Origin: an uncultured Acinetobacter sp. | GTDB taxonomy: Bacteria > Pseudomonadota > Gammaproteobacteria > Pseudomonadales > Moraxellaceae | Direction of reading: 5' to 3' | DNA length: 55,875 bases | NCBI GenBank assembly: GCA_913777945.1 | Contig: CAJYTY010000001.1 | Coordinates: 1-55,875, forward strand | Part shown: positions 27,152 through 36,200 of the stretch, in pieces | How the letters are laid out: the number at the start of each line of letters is the position of its first letter | Position numbering within the stretch: the stretch's first letter is position 1 | Position numbers and translations under genes: made by a program | Notes under the pieces: model-generated | What the model was told of the DNA's origin: nothing | The model's input: the letters and a program-made list of their open reading frames with translations, nothing else | Databases searched by the model: none

Positions 27152-27766
27152 TCATAATAACTGTTTTAAATCAATTTCAGGATATTGTTGCTTCACTATA
27201 TTCTTAATCTGTGCATAAAGCTGATCAGCTTTATTTGGCCCATAAAAACCACAATAAATGGCATAAAAAATTGTAATCAACTCCGCATAGAGTGTTTGAG
27301 GTATTTGCTTAAGACAATTTTTTTCTGAACCATCAATAAATCGATAAGCAGCCAATAAGCGATGCTTTTTCATTTTTACCCCCAATTCATCTACGAACTC
27401 TAAATAATCATTCCGATGAACTGACTTTAAAATTGTGATAATAAAATCATAAAAAGCTTGAAATAGATCTACAGGCTGCTCTTCTTCCGCAATCACCACC
27501 TCTAGATCTTCTTTAACCTCAAGATGTTGCTGCTTTTCAACAATCGATATTTCATGCAAGACCTGACGCAACATGTCTTTGCGGAGCAACCGCAACTCAT
27601 GTGTTGTACAAATTTCACTTAAAAAACGGTTTAATACAAAAGAAGGCTGATGTCCATATTCACTTTCCCAATACTGCAAAACACGTTGCAACACGGTATC
27701 TGGCAAAAATTGAGATAATCCTTTTGTGACTGCCTGCTTCTTTTGTTCAATTGTCAGTTCTACCAT
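27152..27766 (-). CDS. Uncharacterised 204-residue protein downstream of amtB
   Basis: I do not recognise the family. The protein is predicted to be mostly helical and soluble, with no signal peptide. It has an acidic middle (HLEVKEDLEVVIAEEEQPVD), aromatic-rich helices (LFQAFYDFIITILKSV; LITIFYAIYCGFYG), and ends EIDLKQLL. The ATG at 27766 has AAGGGG before it; an in-frame GTG three codons earlier is less likely. It begins 13 bases past the amtB stop, whose end overlaps its Shine-Dalgarno, so it is very probably in the amtB operon, in a place where glnK might be expected. It is not a PII protein: no T-loop motif is visible. Confidence 0.78.
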   Translation of the reverse strand: MVELTIEQKKQAVTKGLSQFLPDTVLQRVLQYWESEYGHQPSFVLNRFLSEICTTHELRLLRKDMLRQVLHEISIVEKQQHLEVKEDLEVVIAEEEQPVDLFQAFYDFIITILKSVHRNDYLEFVDELGVKMKKHRLLAAYRFIDGSEKNCLKQIPQTLYAELITIFYAIYCGFYGPNKADQLYAQIKNIVKQQYPEIDLKQLL

Positions 27767-27778
27767 AGCGATCACCCC

Positions 27779-29101
27779 TTAATGCCGATGAGTGATGTTT
27801 TCAGTCTCAAAAGTTACATCTCTTTGAAACTCAGGATAAGATAACTCCGCATGTTCAGTGTAGTCCAAACCACGTTGTTCATGTTGTTGTGAAACTCGCA
27901 AACCACCCAAGAGCTTATCGAGTAATTTAAACATAATAAAAGATGCACCAAATCCCCAAATCAATGCAGCCCCCACACCTAAGGCCTGAACAAGAATAAT
28001 ATCTAAATTAAATAGTGCTTTTTCAAAGAAAATACCTGCGGCTAATGTCCCCCATGCACCACAAACACCATGAACAGTCACAGCATCCACAACATCATCT
28101 AATTGCATCTTTTCTATAAATTGTGGAACAAAGGTAATTAATAATCCTGCGATTGCCCCTGTGATAATCGCAAACGGCGGTGACATTGTGGCACATCCTG
28201 CCGTAATTGCGACTAGGCCTGCTAATGAAGCATTAATCGTATGACGCATCAAGACTGCTTTTGATTGAAGCAGTGCAAGAATCATGTAAGTTGAAGCTGC
28301 TGCACACGCAGCAAGATGTGTATTCAGTGCAATACGCCCAATACTAACACTGGCTGTAACAGTTGAAGCGGCATTAAAACCAAACCAAGCAAACCACAAA
28401 ATAAAGCCTCCTAATGCAACGAGAGGTAAGTTATGCCCTGCTAAAAAATGGCTTTGCCCTTTGCGACCAAATCGACCTAAACGTGGTCCTAACACGATAA
28501 TGCCTGCGAGTGCCACCCAACCACCAATTGAATGCACGACTGTTGAACCTGCAAAATCAATAAAACCTAGAGCTTTTAACCAACCATCTCCACCAAACAA
28601 TCCCCCCCAAGCCCAACTTCCAAATATCGGATAAATCACGCCACTGACAAAGATTGCACTTACCACATAGGCCACAAAATGTATTCGCTCTGCCATCGCA
28701 CCACTTGCAATCGTGGTTGCTGTTGCTGCAAACATCATTTGGAAAAACAATAAATTCCAATGCCAGTCATCTAATTGACTCGGCATAAAATATCCCCACC
28801 CTATCCAGCCTGTTTGATTTAAACCGAACATCAACCCAAAACCAAATAGCCAGAAAATGATGCCACCTATACAGGTGTCCATATAATTTTTCATAAGAAC
28901 ATTAACGGTATTCTTACTACGAACAGATCCACTTTCAATTAAAGCAAATCCTGCTTGCATAAAGAAAACTAAAATTCCACCAACAACCACCCACACGCTA
29001 TCCAAGGAAAGGCGAATTTCTTGAATATTAGGTACAGTTTCGGCAAAAGTAGCGGAAGAGAGAAACAACAGAAATGGCAAAATCAATACGACATTTTTCA
29101 T
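27779..29101 (-). CDS. amtB: Ammonium transporter AmtB
   Basis: This 440-residue Amt channel has a cleavable signal-like N-terminus (PFLLFLSSATFAE), then 11 predicted TM helices. The family signatures are FMQAGFALIESGSVRSKN, FAGSTVVHSIGG (first pore His) and DAVTVHGVCGAWG (second pore His). It imports ammonium and often serves as a nitrogen sensor with GlnK. No glnK is adjacent. A sigma-54 promoter lies directly upstream (29133-29148), consistent with NtrC control under nitrogen limitation. Confidence 0.95.
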   Translation of the reverse strand: MKNVVLILPFLLFLSSATFAETVPNIQEIRLSLDSVWVVVGGILVFFMQAGFALIESGSVRSKNTVNVLMKNYMDTCIGGIIFWLFGFGLMFGLNQTGWIGWGYFMPSQLDDWHWNLLFFQMMFAATATTIASGAMAERIHFVAYVVSAIFVSGVIYPIFGSWAWGGLFGGDGWLKALGFIDFAGSTVVHSIGGWVALAGIIVLGPRLGRFGRKGQSHFLAGHNLPLVALGGFILWFAWFGFNAASTVTASVSIGRIALNTHLAACAAASTYMILALLQSKAVLMRHTINASLAGLVAITAGCATMSPPFAIITGAIAGLLITFVPQFIEKMQLDDVVDAVTVHGVCGAWGTLAAGIFFEKALFNLDIILVQALGVGAALIWGFGASFIMFKLLDKLLGGLRVSQQHEQRGLDYTEHAELSYPEFQRDVTFETENITHRH

Positions 29102-29132
29102 ATAATTCCCCTAAAAAGAACAAGAAATTAGA

Positions 29133-29148
29133 TGCAAAGAGAATGCCA
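29133..29148 (-). promoter_or_regulatory. Sigma-54 promoter of amtB
   Basis: Read on the minus strand, TGGCATTCTCTTTGCA matches the sigma-54 consensus TGGCAYRNNNNTTGCW at 11 of the 12 specified positions, with the invariant GG and GC at the required spacing. Initiation would fall roughly 20 bases before the amtB ATG (29101). No clear NtrC pair was recognised further upstream. Confidence 0.75.
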
Positions 29149-29281
29149 AAACAAACTTTATTTATTCAAAAAATTTATTGGTTTATATTTATCTATCATA
29201 AAAAAGCGATTTAACATTCATATTGATGATTAAAGTTTTTTACTCAAAGTACAAAGATGAGCTCTTGGTAATTTTAAAAAA

Positions 29282-29301
29282 TTGACATGACAAATTGTCA
29301 A
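29282..29301. promoter_or_regulatory. Operator-like palindrome upstream of the SDR gene
   Basis: TGACAA-A-TTGTCA (29288-29300) is a perfect 13-base palindrome nested in a wider TTGACA...TGTCAA pair (29282-29301). It lies about 65 bases before the SDR start and 12 bases before a TATAAC. The geometry suggests a repressor site, but no regulator is adjacent. Confidence 0.35.
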
Positions 29302-29363
29302 ATTTAACGCACTATAACACCACCTAAGAACTCAGTTAATAAAAAGTATCACAGGAGTAACAC

Positions 29364-30185
29364 ATGAAGGTCTTGATTACAGGTGCAAATACAGGAATTG
29401 GCTTTGCTACAGCGGAACAATTGGTCAAACAAGGACAGCATGTCATTCTTGCCTGCCGCAATCCTCAAAAAGCACAAGCTGCACAAGAAAAATTACGTAA
29501 ACTTGATCAAGCACAAGTAGACTTAGTTTCACTTGATTTAAATAGTCTTGAACAAACCCGAAAAGCAGCAGATCAAATCGCTGATCAATATGGCAATCTA
29601 GATGTTTTAATTAACAATGCTGGTCTTTTTGCCAAAACCAAGCAACTCACCGCTGATGGATTTGAACAACAATTTGGAGTGAATTATTTAGGACATTTCC
29701 TTTTAACTCAAAAATTACTCCCAGTTCTAGAAAAAGCACCTAAAGCCCGAATCGTACACCTTGCTTCAATTGCACATTGGGCGGGTTCAATCAAACCAAA
29801 TAAATTTCGTGCTGAGGGTTTTTATAATCCACTGTTTTATTATGGCCAGTCTAAACTTGCAAATCTATTGTTCAGTAATGCACTAGCAGAAAGAATGGCA
29901 AACAGCACAATTAGCAATAATGCTTTACATCCAGGCGGTGTTGCATCAGATATCTATAGAGAACTCCCTAAACCAGTATATGAAGTCATGAAAATTGGTT
30001 TAGTACCCACTTCTGTTCCTGCAAAGTTGATTACACAAATGGCGACTGGAGATGAGTGGGCAAAGCGTAATGGAGAATATGTCAGTGCACACATGCCAGA
30101 CTGGAAATCACCACACGCTAAAAACCAACAGCTTGCACGTGATCTTTATGCTCAGTCTATGGATCTGGTAGAAAAATATCTTTAA
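29364..30185 (+). CDS. Short-chain dehydrogenase/reductase (retinol dehydrogenase-like)
   Basis: This 273-residue SDR has the NAD(P) motif TGANTGIGFATA at the N-terminus, LDLNSLEQTR, NNAG in the middle, and the catalytic YGQSKLANLLF. The overall pattern (FGVNYLGHFLLT, ALHPGGVASD) is that of the retinol dehydrogenase/protochlorophyllide reductase-like group. In bacteria these act on various aldehydes or ketones; the substrate is unknown. AGGAG is well placed before the ATG. It is monocistronic, with a terminator shared with pntB and a palindrome in its upstream region. Confidence 0.88.
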   Translation: MKVLITGANTGIGFATAEQLVKQGQHVILACRNPQKAQAAQEKLRKLDQAQVDLVSLDLNSLEQTRKAADQIADQYGNLDVLINNAGLFAKTKQLTADGFEQQFGVNYLGHFLLTQKLLPVLEKAPKARIVHLASIAHWAGSIKPNKFRAEGFYNPLFYYGQSKLANLLFSNALAERMANSTISNNALHPGGVASDIYRELPKPVYEVMKIGLVPTSVPAKLITQMATGDEWAKRNGEYVSAHMPDWKSPHAKNQQLARDLYAQSMDLVEKYL

Positions 30186-30198
30186 TTAAATCGAAAAT

Positions 30199-30224
30199 AA
30201 AAAAGCCACCCGAGGGTGGCTTTT
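30199..30224. terminator. Bidirectional terminator between the SDR gene and pntB
   Basis: AAAAGCCACCC-GA-GGGTGGCTTTT lies between convergent genes. Confidence 0.88.
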
Positions 30225-30245
30225 ATAATCCTGATTGAGGTCAGA

Positions 30246-31700
30246 TTAGTGACCACCACCATTGATTGCTTTCGTCATATCTTCCACAACTTTCTTGGCA
30301 TCACCGAAGATCATCATAGTTTTTTCGTTATAGAACAAATCATTGTCTAAGCCAGCATAACCTGTTGCCATAGAACGCTTGATCACCATAATGGTACGAG
30401 CTTTATGTGCTTCAAGGATCGGCATACCATAGATTGGTGATGTCGGATCATCTTTCGCCGCAGGGTTAACTACGTCATTCGCACCAATCACAAGTACTAC
30501 GTCTGTTGCAGGGAAGTCTGAGTTAATCTCATCCATCTCTAAGATGTCTTCATACGCAACATCAGCTTCAGCAAGTAATACGTTCATGTGACCAGGCATA
30601 CGACCAGCAACTGGGTGAATCGCGAAGCGAACTTTTACGCCTTGCTCTTTCAAAATTTCACACAATTCTTTTACAGCATTCTGTGCACGACCTTGCGCCA
30701 TACCATAACCAGGTACGATCACAACGCTGTCTGCATTTGACATCAGGAAGCCTGCGTCATCTGCTGAACCAGAACGATGATTACGTTGAACTTGCTCACC
30801 TTTATCTGCTGATGCAACTGCTGCACCACCCATCGCACCACCAAACAAGACGTTGATGATTGAACGGTTCATCGCCTTACACATGATGTAAGAAAGAATT
30901 GCACCAGAAGAACCTACAAGTGAACCTGCAACGATCAACATATTGTTTTCAAGTGTGAAACCAATACCTGCCGCAGCCCAACCAGAGAATGAGTTCAATA
31001 GTGATACCACAACTGGCATATCACCACCACCTACTGGCGCAATCCATACCCAGCCAAATGCAAGTGCAAGTGCTGTCATTGCCCAGAATGCAGTCATGTT
31101 ACCCGTAGTGAAGAAGTAGAAACCACATGCAAGCATCGCAATAAAGATTGTTGCTTGAACTGGTTTAACCCATGCACCAGAAATTGTTTTTGCCCATTTC
31201 TTCGCAGCCAATTTACCGTAAGCAAATACCGACGCAGTAAATGTAATCGCACCAACGAAACAACCAACAAACAATTCGAATAAATGAACTGGACTCATAT
31301 GTGCGTGTTGAACACCAGCAGCAGTTAAAGCAGCTTCATTTTGTTCAAATAATACATTGAGTTGGTTGTTGTGCAGAATCGCAGCAATCGCAATTAATAC
31401 CGCAGCCAAGCCCACAAGAGAGTGCATCAATGCAACCGTCTCTGGCATTTGCGTCATTGGAACTGTTTTCGCACGTGCGATACCAACAACAGCACCCAAT
31501 ACCATTGCACCGCCAATCATCCAAACTACTGGATGCTCAGCAACAAAGAAGGTTGTTACTACAGCAATCGCCATTGCGATCATACCGTAGCGGTTACCTG
31601 CAATTGCAGTCTTAGGGCCAGACAAGCCACGTAAAGTTAAGATAAAGAGGACAGCACCAATCAGGTAGAACCAATCCGCATAGTCTCGAATAAATTCCAT
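30246..31700 (-). CDS. pntB: NAD(P) transhydrogenase subunit beta
   Basis: This 484-residue subunit contributes about nine TM helices and the C-terminal NADP(H)-binding domain III. Domain III motifs include VVIVPGYGMAQGRAQ, HPVAGRMPGHMNVLLAEA, DVVLVIGANDVVNPAA, and VIKRSMATGYAGLDNDLFY. Together with PntAA and PntAB it forms the proton-translocating transhydrogenase, which makes NADPH at the expense of NADH and the proton gradient. The start is 3 bases after the pntAB stop. Confidence 0.97.
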   Translation of the reverse strand: MEFIRDYADWFYLIGAVLFILTLRGLSGPKTAIAGNRYGMIAMAIAVVTTFFVAEHPVVWMIGGAMVLGAVVGIARAKTVPMTQMPETVALMHSLVGLAAVLIAIAAILHNNQLNVLFEQNEAALTAAGVQHAHMSPVHLFELFVGCFVGAITFTASVFAYGKLAAKKWAKTISGAWVKPVQATIFIAMLACGFYFFTTGNMTAFWAMTALALAFGWVWIAPVGGGDMPVVVSLLNSFSGWAAAGIGFTLENNMLIVAGSLVGSSGAILSYIMCKAMNRSIINVLFGGAMGGAAVASADKGEQVQRNHRSGSADDAGFLMSNADSVVIVPGYGMAQGRAQNAVKELCEILKEQGVKVRFAIHPVAGRMPGHMNVLLAEADVAYEDILEMDEINSDFPATDVVLVIGANDVVNPAAKDDPTSPIYGMPILEAHKARTIMVIKRSMATGYAGLDNDLFYNEKTMMIFGDAKKVVEDMTKAINGGGH

Positions 31701-31703
31701 TGC

Positions 31704-32027
31704 TTAGCCCTCTTTTTTCTTTTGCTTCGGCTTGAACATTTCAAGCATACGAGCAGTTACAGCAAAGCCACCAAAAATGTTGATACTTGCCAAGAACACA
31801 GCAACAGCACCTAAGATGCTTACAACATTTACACTTTGGAATGCTACATTGGCATCAACACCAATTGCAGGCATACCTACAGTCTGGATCATCGCTCCAA
31901 CCACAATAATTGAAGACAACGCATTCGTTACTGCCATTAATGGTGTATGTAACGCTGGCGTTACACCCCACACCACGTAATAACCTACGAAGATGGCAAG
32001 GACGAAAATTGTAATCGTTTCAACCAT
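31704..32027 (-). CDS. pntAB: NAD(P) transhydrogenase subunit alpha part 2 (membrane domain)
   Basis: This 107-residue protein corresponds to the C-terminal membrane part of E. coli PntA. It has three hydrophobic segments, the [19 protein letters not shown] motif, and [15 protein letters not shown] followed by a basic tail. The alpha subunit is split in two in many Proteobacteria, so this is a normal arrangement. It lies between pntAA (11 bases) and pntB (3 bases). Confidence 0.95.
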   Translation of the reverse strand: MVETITIFVLAIFVGYYVVWGVTPALHTPLMAVTNALSSIIVVGAMIQTVGMPAIGVDANVAFQSVNVVSILGAVAVFLASINIFGGFAVTARMLEMFKPKQKKKEG

Positions 32028-32038
32028 GAGAACTCTCC

Positions 32039-33166
32039 TTAACCGCGCTTGAGCAGTACTTGACCGCCATGAGTCACGAGTAACGCTTTTTGGATTTCTT
32101 CTTCTGGATTAATCGCAAAGTTTTTGTCTTTGTCGAATAATGTTTCAAGGAAGTTAAAAACGTTACGTGCATACAATGCAGATGCTTCCGTTGCAACTGT
32201 GCCTGGAATGTTTGGAATACCCAAAATTTTCACACCATTTTCAGTAACAACAGTTTCGCCTTCTTTAGAACCTTCAACGTTACCACCCGTTTCAACTGCC
32301 ATATCTAAAATGACAGAACCCGGTTTCATCTTGGCAACAGTTTCAGCTTTGATCAGACGCGGAGCATTACGACCCGGAATCAATGCAGTCGTGATTACGA
32401 TGTCAGCATTTGATACAGCTTTATCTACAATCGCAGCTTGATCTTTGATGTATTGCTCACCCGGCTGCCAACCATAACCGCTTTTCGCAGCTTCAGCAGC
32501 ACGTTGTTTTTCTTCGTCTGACATTGGTACGTCTAACCATTTACCACCTAAAGACTCAACTTGTTCTTTAGCAGTTGGACGTAAGTCAGTTGCTTCCACA
32601 ACTGCACCTAAACGTTTTGCAGTCGCAATCGCTTGAAGACCAGCAACACCAACACCCATGATCACGACACGCGCAGGTTTTACGGTACCCGCAGCAGTCA
32701 TTAACATTGGGAACATACGTTGATATTCAGCCGCAGCTAACAATACAGATTTATAACCAGCCAAGTTTGCTTGAGAAGAAAGTACGTCCATGTTTTGTGC
32801 GCGTGAAAGCGTACGAGGAAGTAACTCTAAAGCAAAAGCAGACACTTGCTGAGTAGCAAACTGGTCTAGTTCTGGATTGCGGTAAGGGTCAAACATAGCT
32901 ATTACAGTTGTATTCGCCGCAAGTTTTTGAATTTCGTCACCGCTAGGAGCACGTACCTTCAAAATAATTTGGCTGCCTGTATAAGCATCGTCCGTAATAG
33001 TTGCGCCAATTTGTTCATAAGCACTGTCAATATAGGCTGCTTTAACACCAGCGCCACGTTGAATGACAATGCTATGACCTGCGTTAATCAACTTCTTAAC
33101 TGTTTCTGGTGTTGCCGCTACACGACTTTCACCTGCAACAGTTTCGGTTGGGATTCCGATCTGCAT
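32039..33166 (-). CDS. pntAA: NAD(P) transhydrogenase subunit alpha part 1 (NAD-binding domain)
   Basis: This 375-residue soluble domain I of the transhydrogenase is related to alanine dehydrogenase. It opens [20 protein letters not shown] and has [21 protein letters not shown], the NAD-binding [22 protein letters not shown] without its ends, the mobile loop near [14 protein letters not shown], and [15 protein letters not shown]. It heads the pntAA-pntAB-pntB operon. A hairpin (33198-33218) lies in its leader. Confidence 0.96.
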   Translation of the reverse strand: MQIGIPTETVAGESRVAATPETVKKLINAGHSIVIQRGAGVKAAYIDSAYEQIGATITDDAYTGSQIILKVRAPSGDEIQKLAANTTVIAMFDPYRNPELDQFATQQVSAFALELLPRTLSRAQNMDVLSSQANLAGYKSVLLAAAEYQRMFPMLMTAAGTVKPARVVIMGVGVAGLQAIATAKRLGAVVEATDLRPTAKEQVESLGGKWLDVPMSDEEKQRAAEAAKSGYGWQPGEQYIKDQAAIVDKAVSNADIVITTALIPGRNAPRLIKAETVAKMKPGSVILDMAVETGGNVEGSKEGETVVTENGVKILGIPNIPGTVATEASALYARNVFNFLETLFDKDKNFAINPEEEIQKALLVTHGGQVLLKRG

Positions 33167-33864
33167 GAGCGTTCCTCAAGCTAGTTTTTCTTAAGTAAAC
33201 ATCGCGAGTAGCAATGTTTCCCCCAGGAGTATTCTTTGTTGAATTTTGGATTCTAATGGAACTTTTTTAAAATTCCACCCAATATTTATTTAATAAATAC
33301 CTATATTTTGAACTGATGATTCAGATTAATGTTTACAACTTGTATAATCAGCATGTTTGCCTGCTTATAAGTAAAAACACTTTATCTTTATATACTATAT
33401 GAGTAAGTCTGATTATTTAGACAAACTCACCAGCTCACTGTCTTTTTCAGTCATCAACAACTGATAAAAAAAGTAAGGTACAAATAACAAATCAGGGCTT
33501 TGTTCCATCAATGACTCATAATCAACACAAATTGCCTATCTGGTTTAGATATTGAACATATTGTGATTTATAAATCATTCGAATCTGCATCATAATCATG
33601 CAATTAATCGGAGGGATTGGCTTCTTAGAACATTTATAGCGTTTTTAGAGCGACTTCGATCAAGTTTTTACAGATAAAATCATCGATTAGTAAAGACTAA
33701 GCAAATCATTCAAAATGCTCTAAAGATTTAAATAGTGATCGATATAGATAATTATCAAAAATAAATGTAAAAATTTTAAATGGCATTTTTTCAAGTGATA
33801 TTTGTATGATTTTGTCTAATCAAATCCTGAAAATTGCACAAAATTAGTGCAATAAAATCATCTT
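33167..33864. other. Gene-free AT-rich interval between pntAA and soxR
   Basis: About 700 bases hold no convincing gene. On the pntAA side a leader hairpin AACATTGC-N5-GCGATGTT (33198-33218, minus) sits about 30 bases before the start. A perfect TATAAT (33343-33348, plus) has no convincing -35. The best small frame (33399-33464, 21 codons) lacks a Shine-Dalgarno. No terminator-like hairpin was seen that would define a small RNA. Confidence 0.6.
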
Positions 33865-34350
33865 TTAAAGTTCTGACTCATTTTTTTGATTCAATAAAAA
33901 TAAAATTTCTTGAAAATGTGCACCCATTGCCTCCTCTGCAAGACAATCTTCAGGATTTCGCAAAGGACATTGCTCCAAAGATAAACAACCACAACCGATA
34001 CATTGATCCAATTGTTGGCGTAACTGCAACAACATCATGATTTGCTGATCCAATTGCCCTTGCCACTCTTGTGACATAATTTGCCAATCTTTTTTCGTAG
34101 CCACTTGTTGCTTTGGTAAGATACTCAGCGTTTGTTTTATTTGTTTTAAACTGATCCCAACCTGTTGAGCTGCTTTTATAATTGCAATTCGTCTAAGCAT
34201 CGCACGCTGATACCTACGCTGATTCCCCTCCGTTCTAGTACTCCAAATCAGATCTTTTTCTTCATAAAAACGAATCGTTGGAACACTTACGCCGCTACGT
34301 TTTGCAAGTTCTCCGATGCTAAGCCATGTTTCTGGCGAATATTGCTTCAA
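33865..34350 (-). CDS. soxR: Redox-sensitive MerR-family regulator SoxR
   Basis: This 161-residue MerR protein has a DNA-binding N-domain (SIGELAKRSGVSVPTIRFYEE without its last residues). A dimerisation helix follows, then the 2Fe-2S cluster motif CIGCGCLSLEQC at Cys117, 120, 122 and 128, almost the positions of E. coli SoxR. Oxidation by redox-cycling compounds converts SoxR into an activator that untwists a 19-base promoter spacer. There is no soxS here, as outside enterics. Its start lies next to a near-consensus SoxR box (34362-34379) shared with the divergent ridA-MFS pair. Confidence 0.96.
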   Translation of the reverse strand: MKQYSPETWLSIGELAKRSGVSVPTIRFYEEKDLIWSTRTEGNQRRYQRAMLRRIAIIKAAQQVGISLKQIKQTLSILPKQQVATKKDWQIMSQEWQGQLDQQIMMLLQLRQQLDQCIGCGCLSLEQCPLRNPEDCLAEEAMGAHFQEILFLLNQKNESEL

Positions 34351-34357
34351 AATTTTC

Positions 34358-34388
34358 TTGACCTCTAGTTAACTTGAGCTTTGATACT
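34358..34388 (+). promoter_or_regulatory. SoxR box in a 19-base-spacer promoter driving ridA-MFS
   Basis: CCTCTAGTTAACTTGAGC (34362-34379) differs little from the SoxR box CCTCAAGTTAACTTGAGG. It lies in the 19-base spacer between TTGACC (34358-34363) and GATACT (34383-34388). The over-long spacer is the hallmark of MerR-family activated promoters. Transcription would start about 27 bases before ridA. The box also lies only 12 bases from the soxR ATG, so autoregulation is likely. Confidence 0.85.
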
Positions 34389-34421
34389 AGCACATATCAG
34401 ATTTTATGAAGATGTACCGTA

Positions 34422-34841
34422 ATGAATAAAATAAATACTCAAGCCTTTCAAATAATTAATCCTGAAGCGCTCTATCATCCTAAAAGCAATGGATATAGTC
34501 ATATTGCTGTTGTAAAACCGAATATGCGAGCTATTCATCTCGCGGGGCAAGGTGGAGAAAATAAAAATGGTGAACTTTCACCTTTTTTTGACCAACAGGT
34601 ACAACAAGTCTTTTATAATATTCAACAGGCTTTAGCCTCAGTTCAAGCAACGCTTTCAGATATTGCTGTGTTACGTGTTCTGATTGTTGATCATGACGCT
34701 CAGAAACATCAGCTTGTGATCAAAACAATAGTAGATCTTTGGAAAACTCATGAATTCCCTGTTTGTACACTTATTCCAGTCATAAGCTTAGCATTACCAG
34801 AAATGCAAATTGAAATCGAAGCGACTGCGTATACTGCCTAA
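34422..34841 (+). CDS. RidA/YjgF-family protein
   Basis: This 139-residue member of the YjgF/YER057c/UK114 superfamily has visible features such as GYSHIAVVKPNMRAIHLAGQ, QVFYNIQQALASVQATLSDI, and VCTLIPVISLALPEMQIEIEA. The usual catalytic arginine of true RidA enamine/imine deaminases is not in the standard RAxVxxxLP context: the end reads SLALPEMQIEIEATA. It may therefore be a diverged subgroup with another substrate. It is the first gene downstream of the SoxR-box promoter and is followed after 20 bases by an MFS exporter. Confidence 0.85.
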   Translation: MNKINTQAFQIINPEALYHPKSNGYSHIAVVKPNMRAIHLAGQGGENKNGELSPFFDQQVQQVFYNIQQALASVQATLSDIAVLRVLIVDHDAQKHQLVIKTIVDLWKTHEFPVCTLIPVISLALPEMQIEIEATAYTA

Positions 34842-34861
34842 GAACCAGAGAAGAGAATATT

Positions 34862-36061
34862 ATGTCAAACACCCAAAATATTAGTCAAAATAAAGCCTTA
34901 CTCTGGTTTATGGCAGCAGCATGTGGTTTATGCGCAGGTGCAAACTATTATAGCCAACCTTTAATTCACTCCATTCAGCAATTTTTTGCAGTTACAGAGG
35001 GACAAGCAGCTCTGACTGTGACTTTTGCTCAGGTTTCTTACGCGCTCGGTTTGCTCTTTATTGTTCCAATGGGCGATGTCGTTAATAAGACAAAATTTAT
35101 TCCGCTCTTAATGGCATTATGTGCGGTAGGCCTATTTATTTGTGCTTTCTCTGTGAATCTACCAATGCTTTGGATTGGTACAATTCTAGTTGGACTATTT
35201 TCTGTCGCTGCTCAAGTTTTAATTCCACTCGCAACCATGACTGTTGAACCAGAAAAAACAGGTGAAGTTGTGGGTTTTCTCATGAGTGGTTTATTGGTTG
35301 GTATTTTACTTTCCACAAGTCTTGCGGGGCTCTTTTCAAATTTGTTTCATTGGAAAGTCATTTATGTCGTGAGTGGTATTTTAATGTTGATTTTGGCTTA
35401 TGCACTCAAAAGCCGACTCCCATATGTTATGCGAATCAAAATGGATTACAGACAAATTTTTGTCTCTATGGCTGAATTATTAAAACAAGAAAAACGTTTG
35501 CTATTACGTGCATTGACAGGTGCTTTTGCATTTGCAGCAGTCAGTATTTTGTACTCAACGATTGCGTTATTGCTCACAGCAGCACATCACCTTCCTGACC
35601 TTGTGATTGGAATGGTTAGCCTAGTCGGTATCTTCGGCGCATTATCAACTCAATATATAGGTCGCTACGCTGACCAAGGTTATACCAAACAATTAACTTG
35701 GATCGGTTGTGGCTTGTTCATCATCAGTTGGATTTGTTTCTATTTTGGACAAACTTTTCTATTCAGCTACATTCTTGGATTTGCCGTTATCCAATTGGCT
35801 TTAGCGCTTGTCCATACCAGTAATCAAAGTATTATTTTCCGCTTACGACCTGATGCAAAATCTCGAATTAATGCCATATATATGACGGCGTATTTTACAG
35901 GCGGTGCTTGTGGCTCTGCACTTGGGATTTTTTCATGGAACCATGGCGGTTGGACAATGACGTGCATCGCTGGAATAAGTCTGGTTTTTGCCTGTATGCT
36001 TTTTAGTTTATTGGATAATTACTTAATTTATAAAAATGAAAATACTGCAAATAATTGCTAG
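34862..36061 (+). CDS. MFS efflux transporter in a SoxR-controlled unit
   Basis: This 399-residue, roughly 12-TM major facilitator starts ALLWFMAAACGLCAGANYYSQ, a pattern of the AraJ/YgaY-like drug:H+ antiporter group. The cytoplasmic loop motif is GDVVNKTKF. Substrate is unknown. Cotranscription with a RidA-like gene from a SoxR-type promoter suggests a role in exporting redox-cycling or electrophilic compounds (inference). GAAGAGAATATT precedes the ATG. Confidence 0.88.
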   Translation: MSNTQNISQNKALLWFMAAACGLCAGANYYSQPLIHSIQQFFAVTEGQAALTVTFAQVSYALGLLFIVPMGDVVNKTKFIPLLMALCAVGLFICAFSVNLPMLWIGTILVGLFSVAAQVLIPLATMTVEPEKTGEVVGFLMSGLLVGILLSTSLAGLFSNLFHWKVIYVVSGILMLILAYALKSRLPYVMRIKMDYRQIFVSMAELLKQEKRLLLRALTGAFAFAAVSILYSTIALLLTAAHHLPDLVIGMVSLVGIFGALSTQYIGRYADQGYTKQLTWIGCGLFIISWICFYFGQTFLFSYILGFAVIQLALALVHTSNQSIIFRLRPDAKSRINAIYMTAYFTGGACGSALGIFSWNHGGWTMTCIAGISLVFACMLFSLLDNYLIYKNENTANNC

Positions 36062-36108
36062 GCTTCCAACTAAAATCACTTATCAATCAATGCATACATC
36101 AAAAACGC

Positions 36109-36148
36109 ACCCCAAAACAATCAGCTTAATGCTCATTATTTTGGGGTT
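36109..36148. terminator. Terminator-like hairpin between the MFS gene and orn
   Basis: CCCCAAAA and TTTTGGGG arms, extended by three pairs after one mismatch, enclose a 13-base loop. A moderately T-rich stretch follows on the plus strand. Confidence 0.55.
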
Positions 36149-36200
36149 ACTATTTTATTAGCCAATATCACAGCTAACTACTTTTGAGAATCAATAACTT

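Noticed and set aside
33399..33464. 21-codon plus-strand frame (MSKSDYLDKLTSSLSF...) downstream of a TATAAT
   Set aside because: No Shine-Dalgarno, no -35 and no hydrophobic or conserved feature; too short to support without conservation data.
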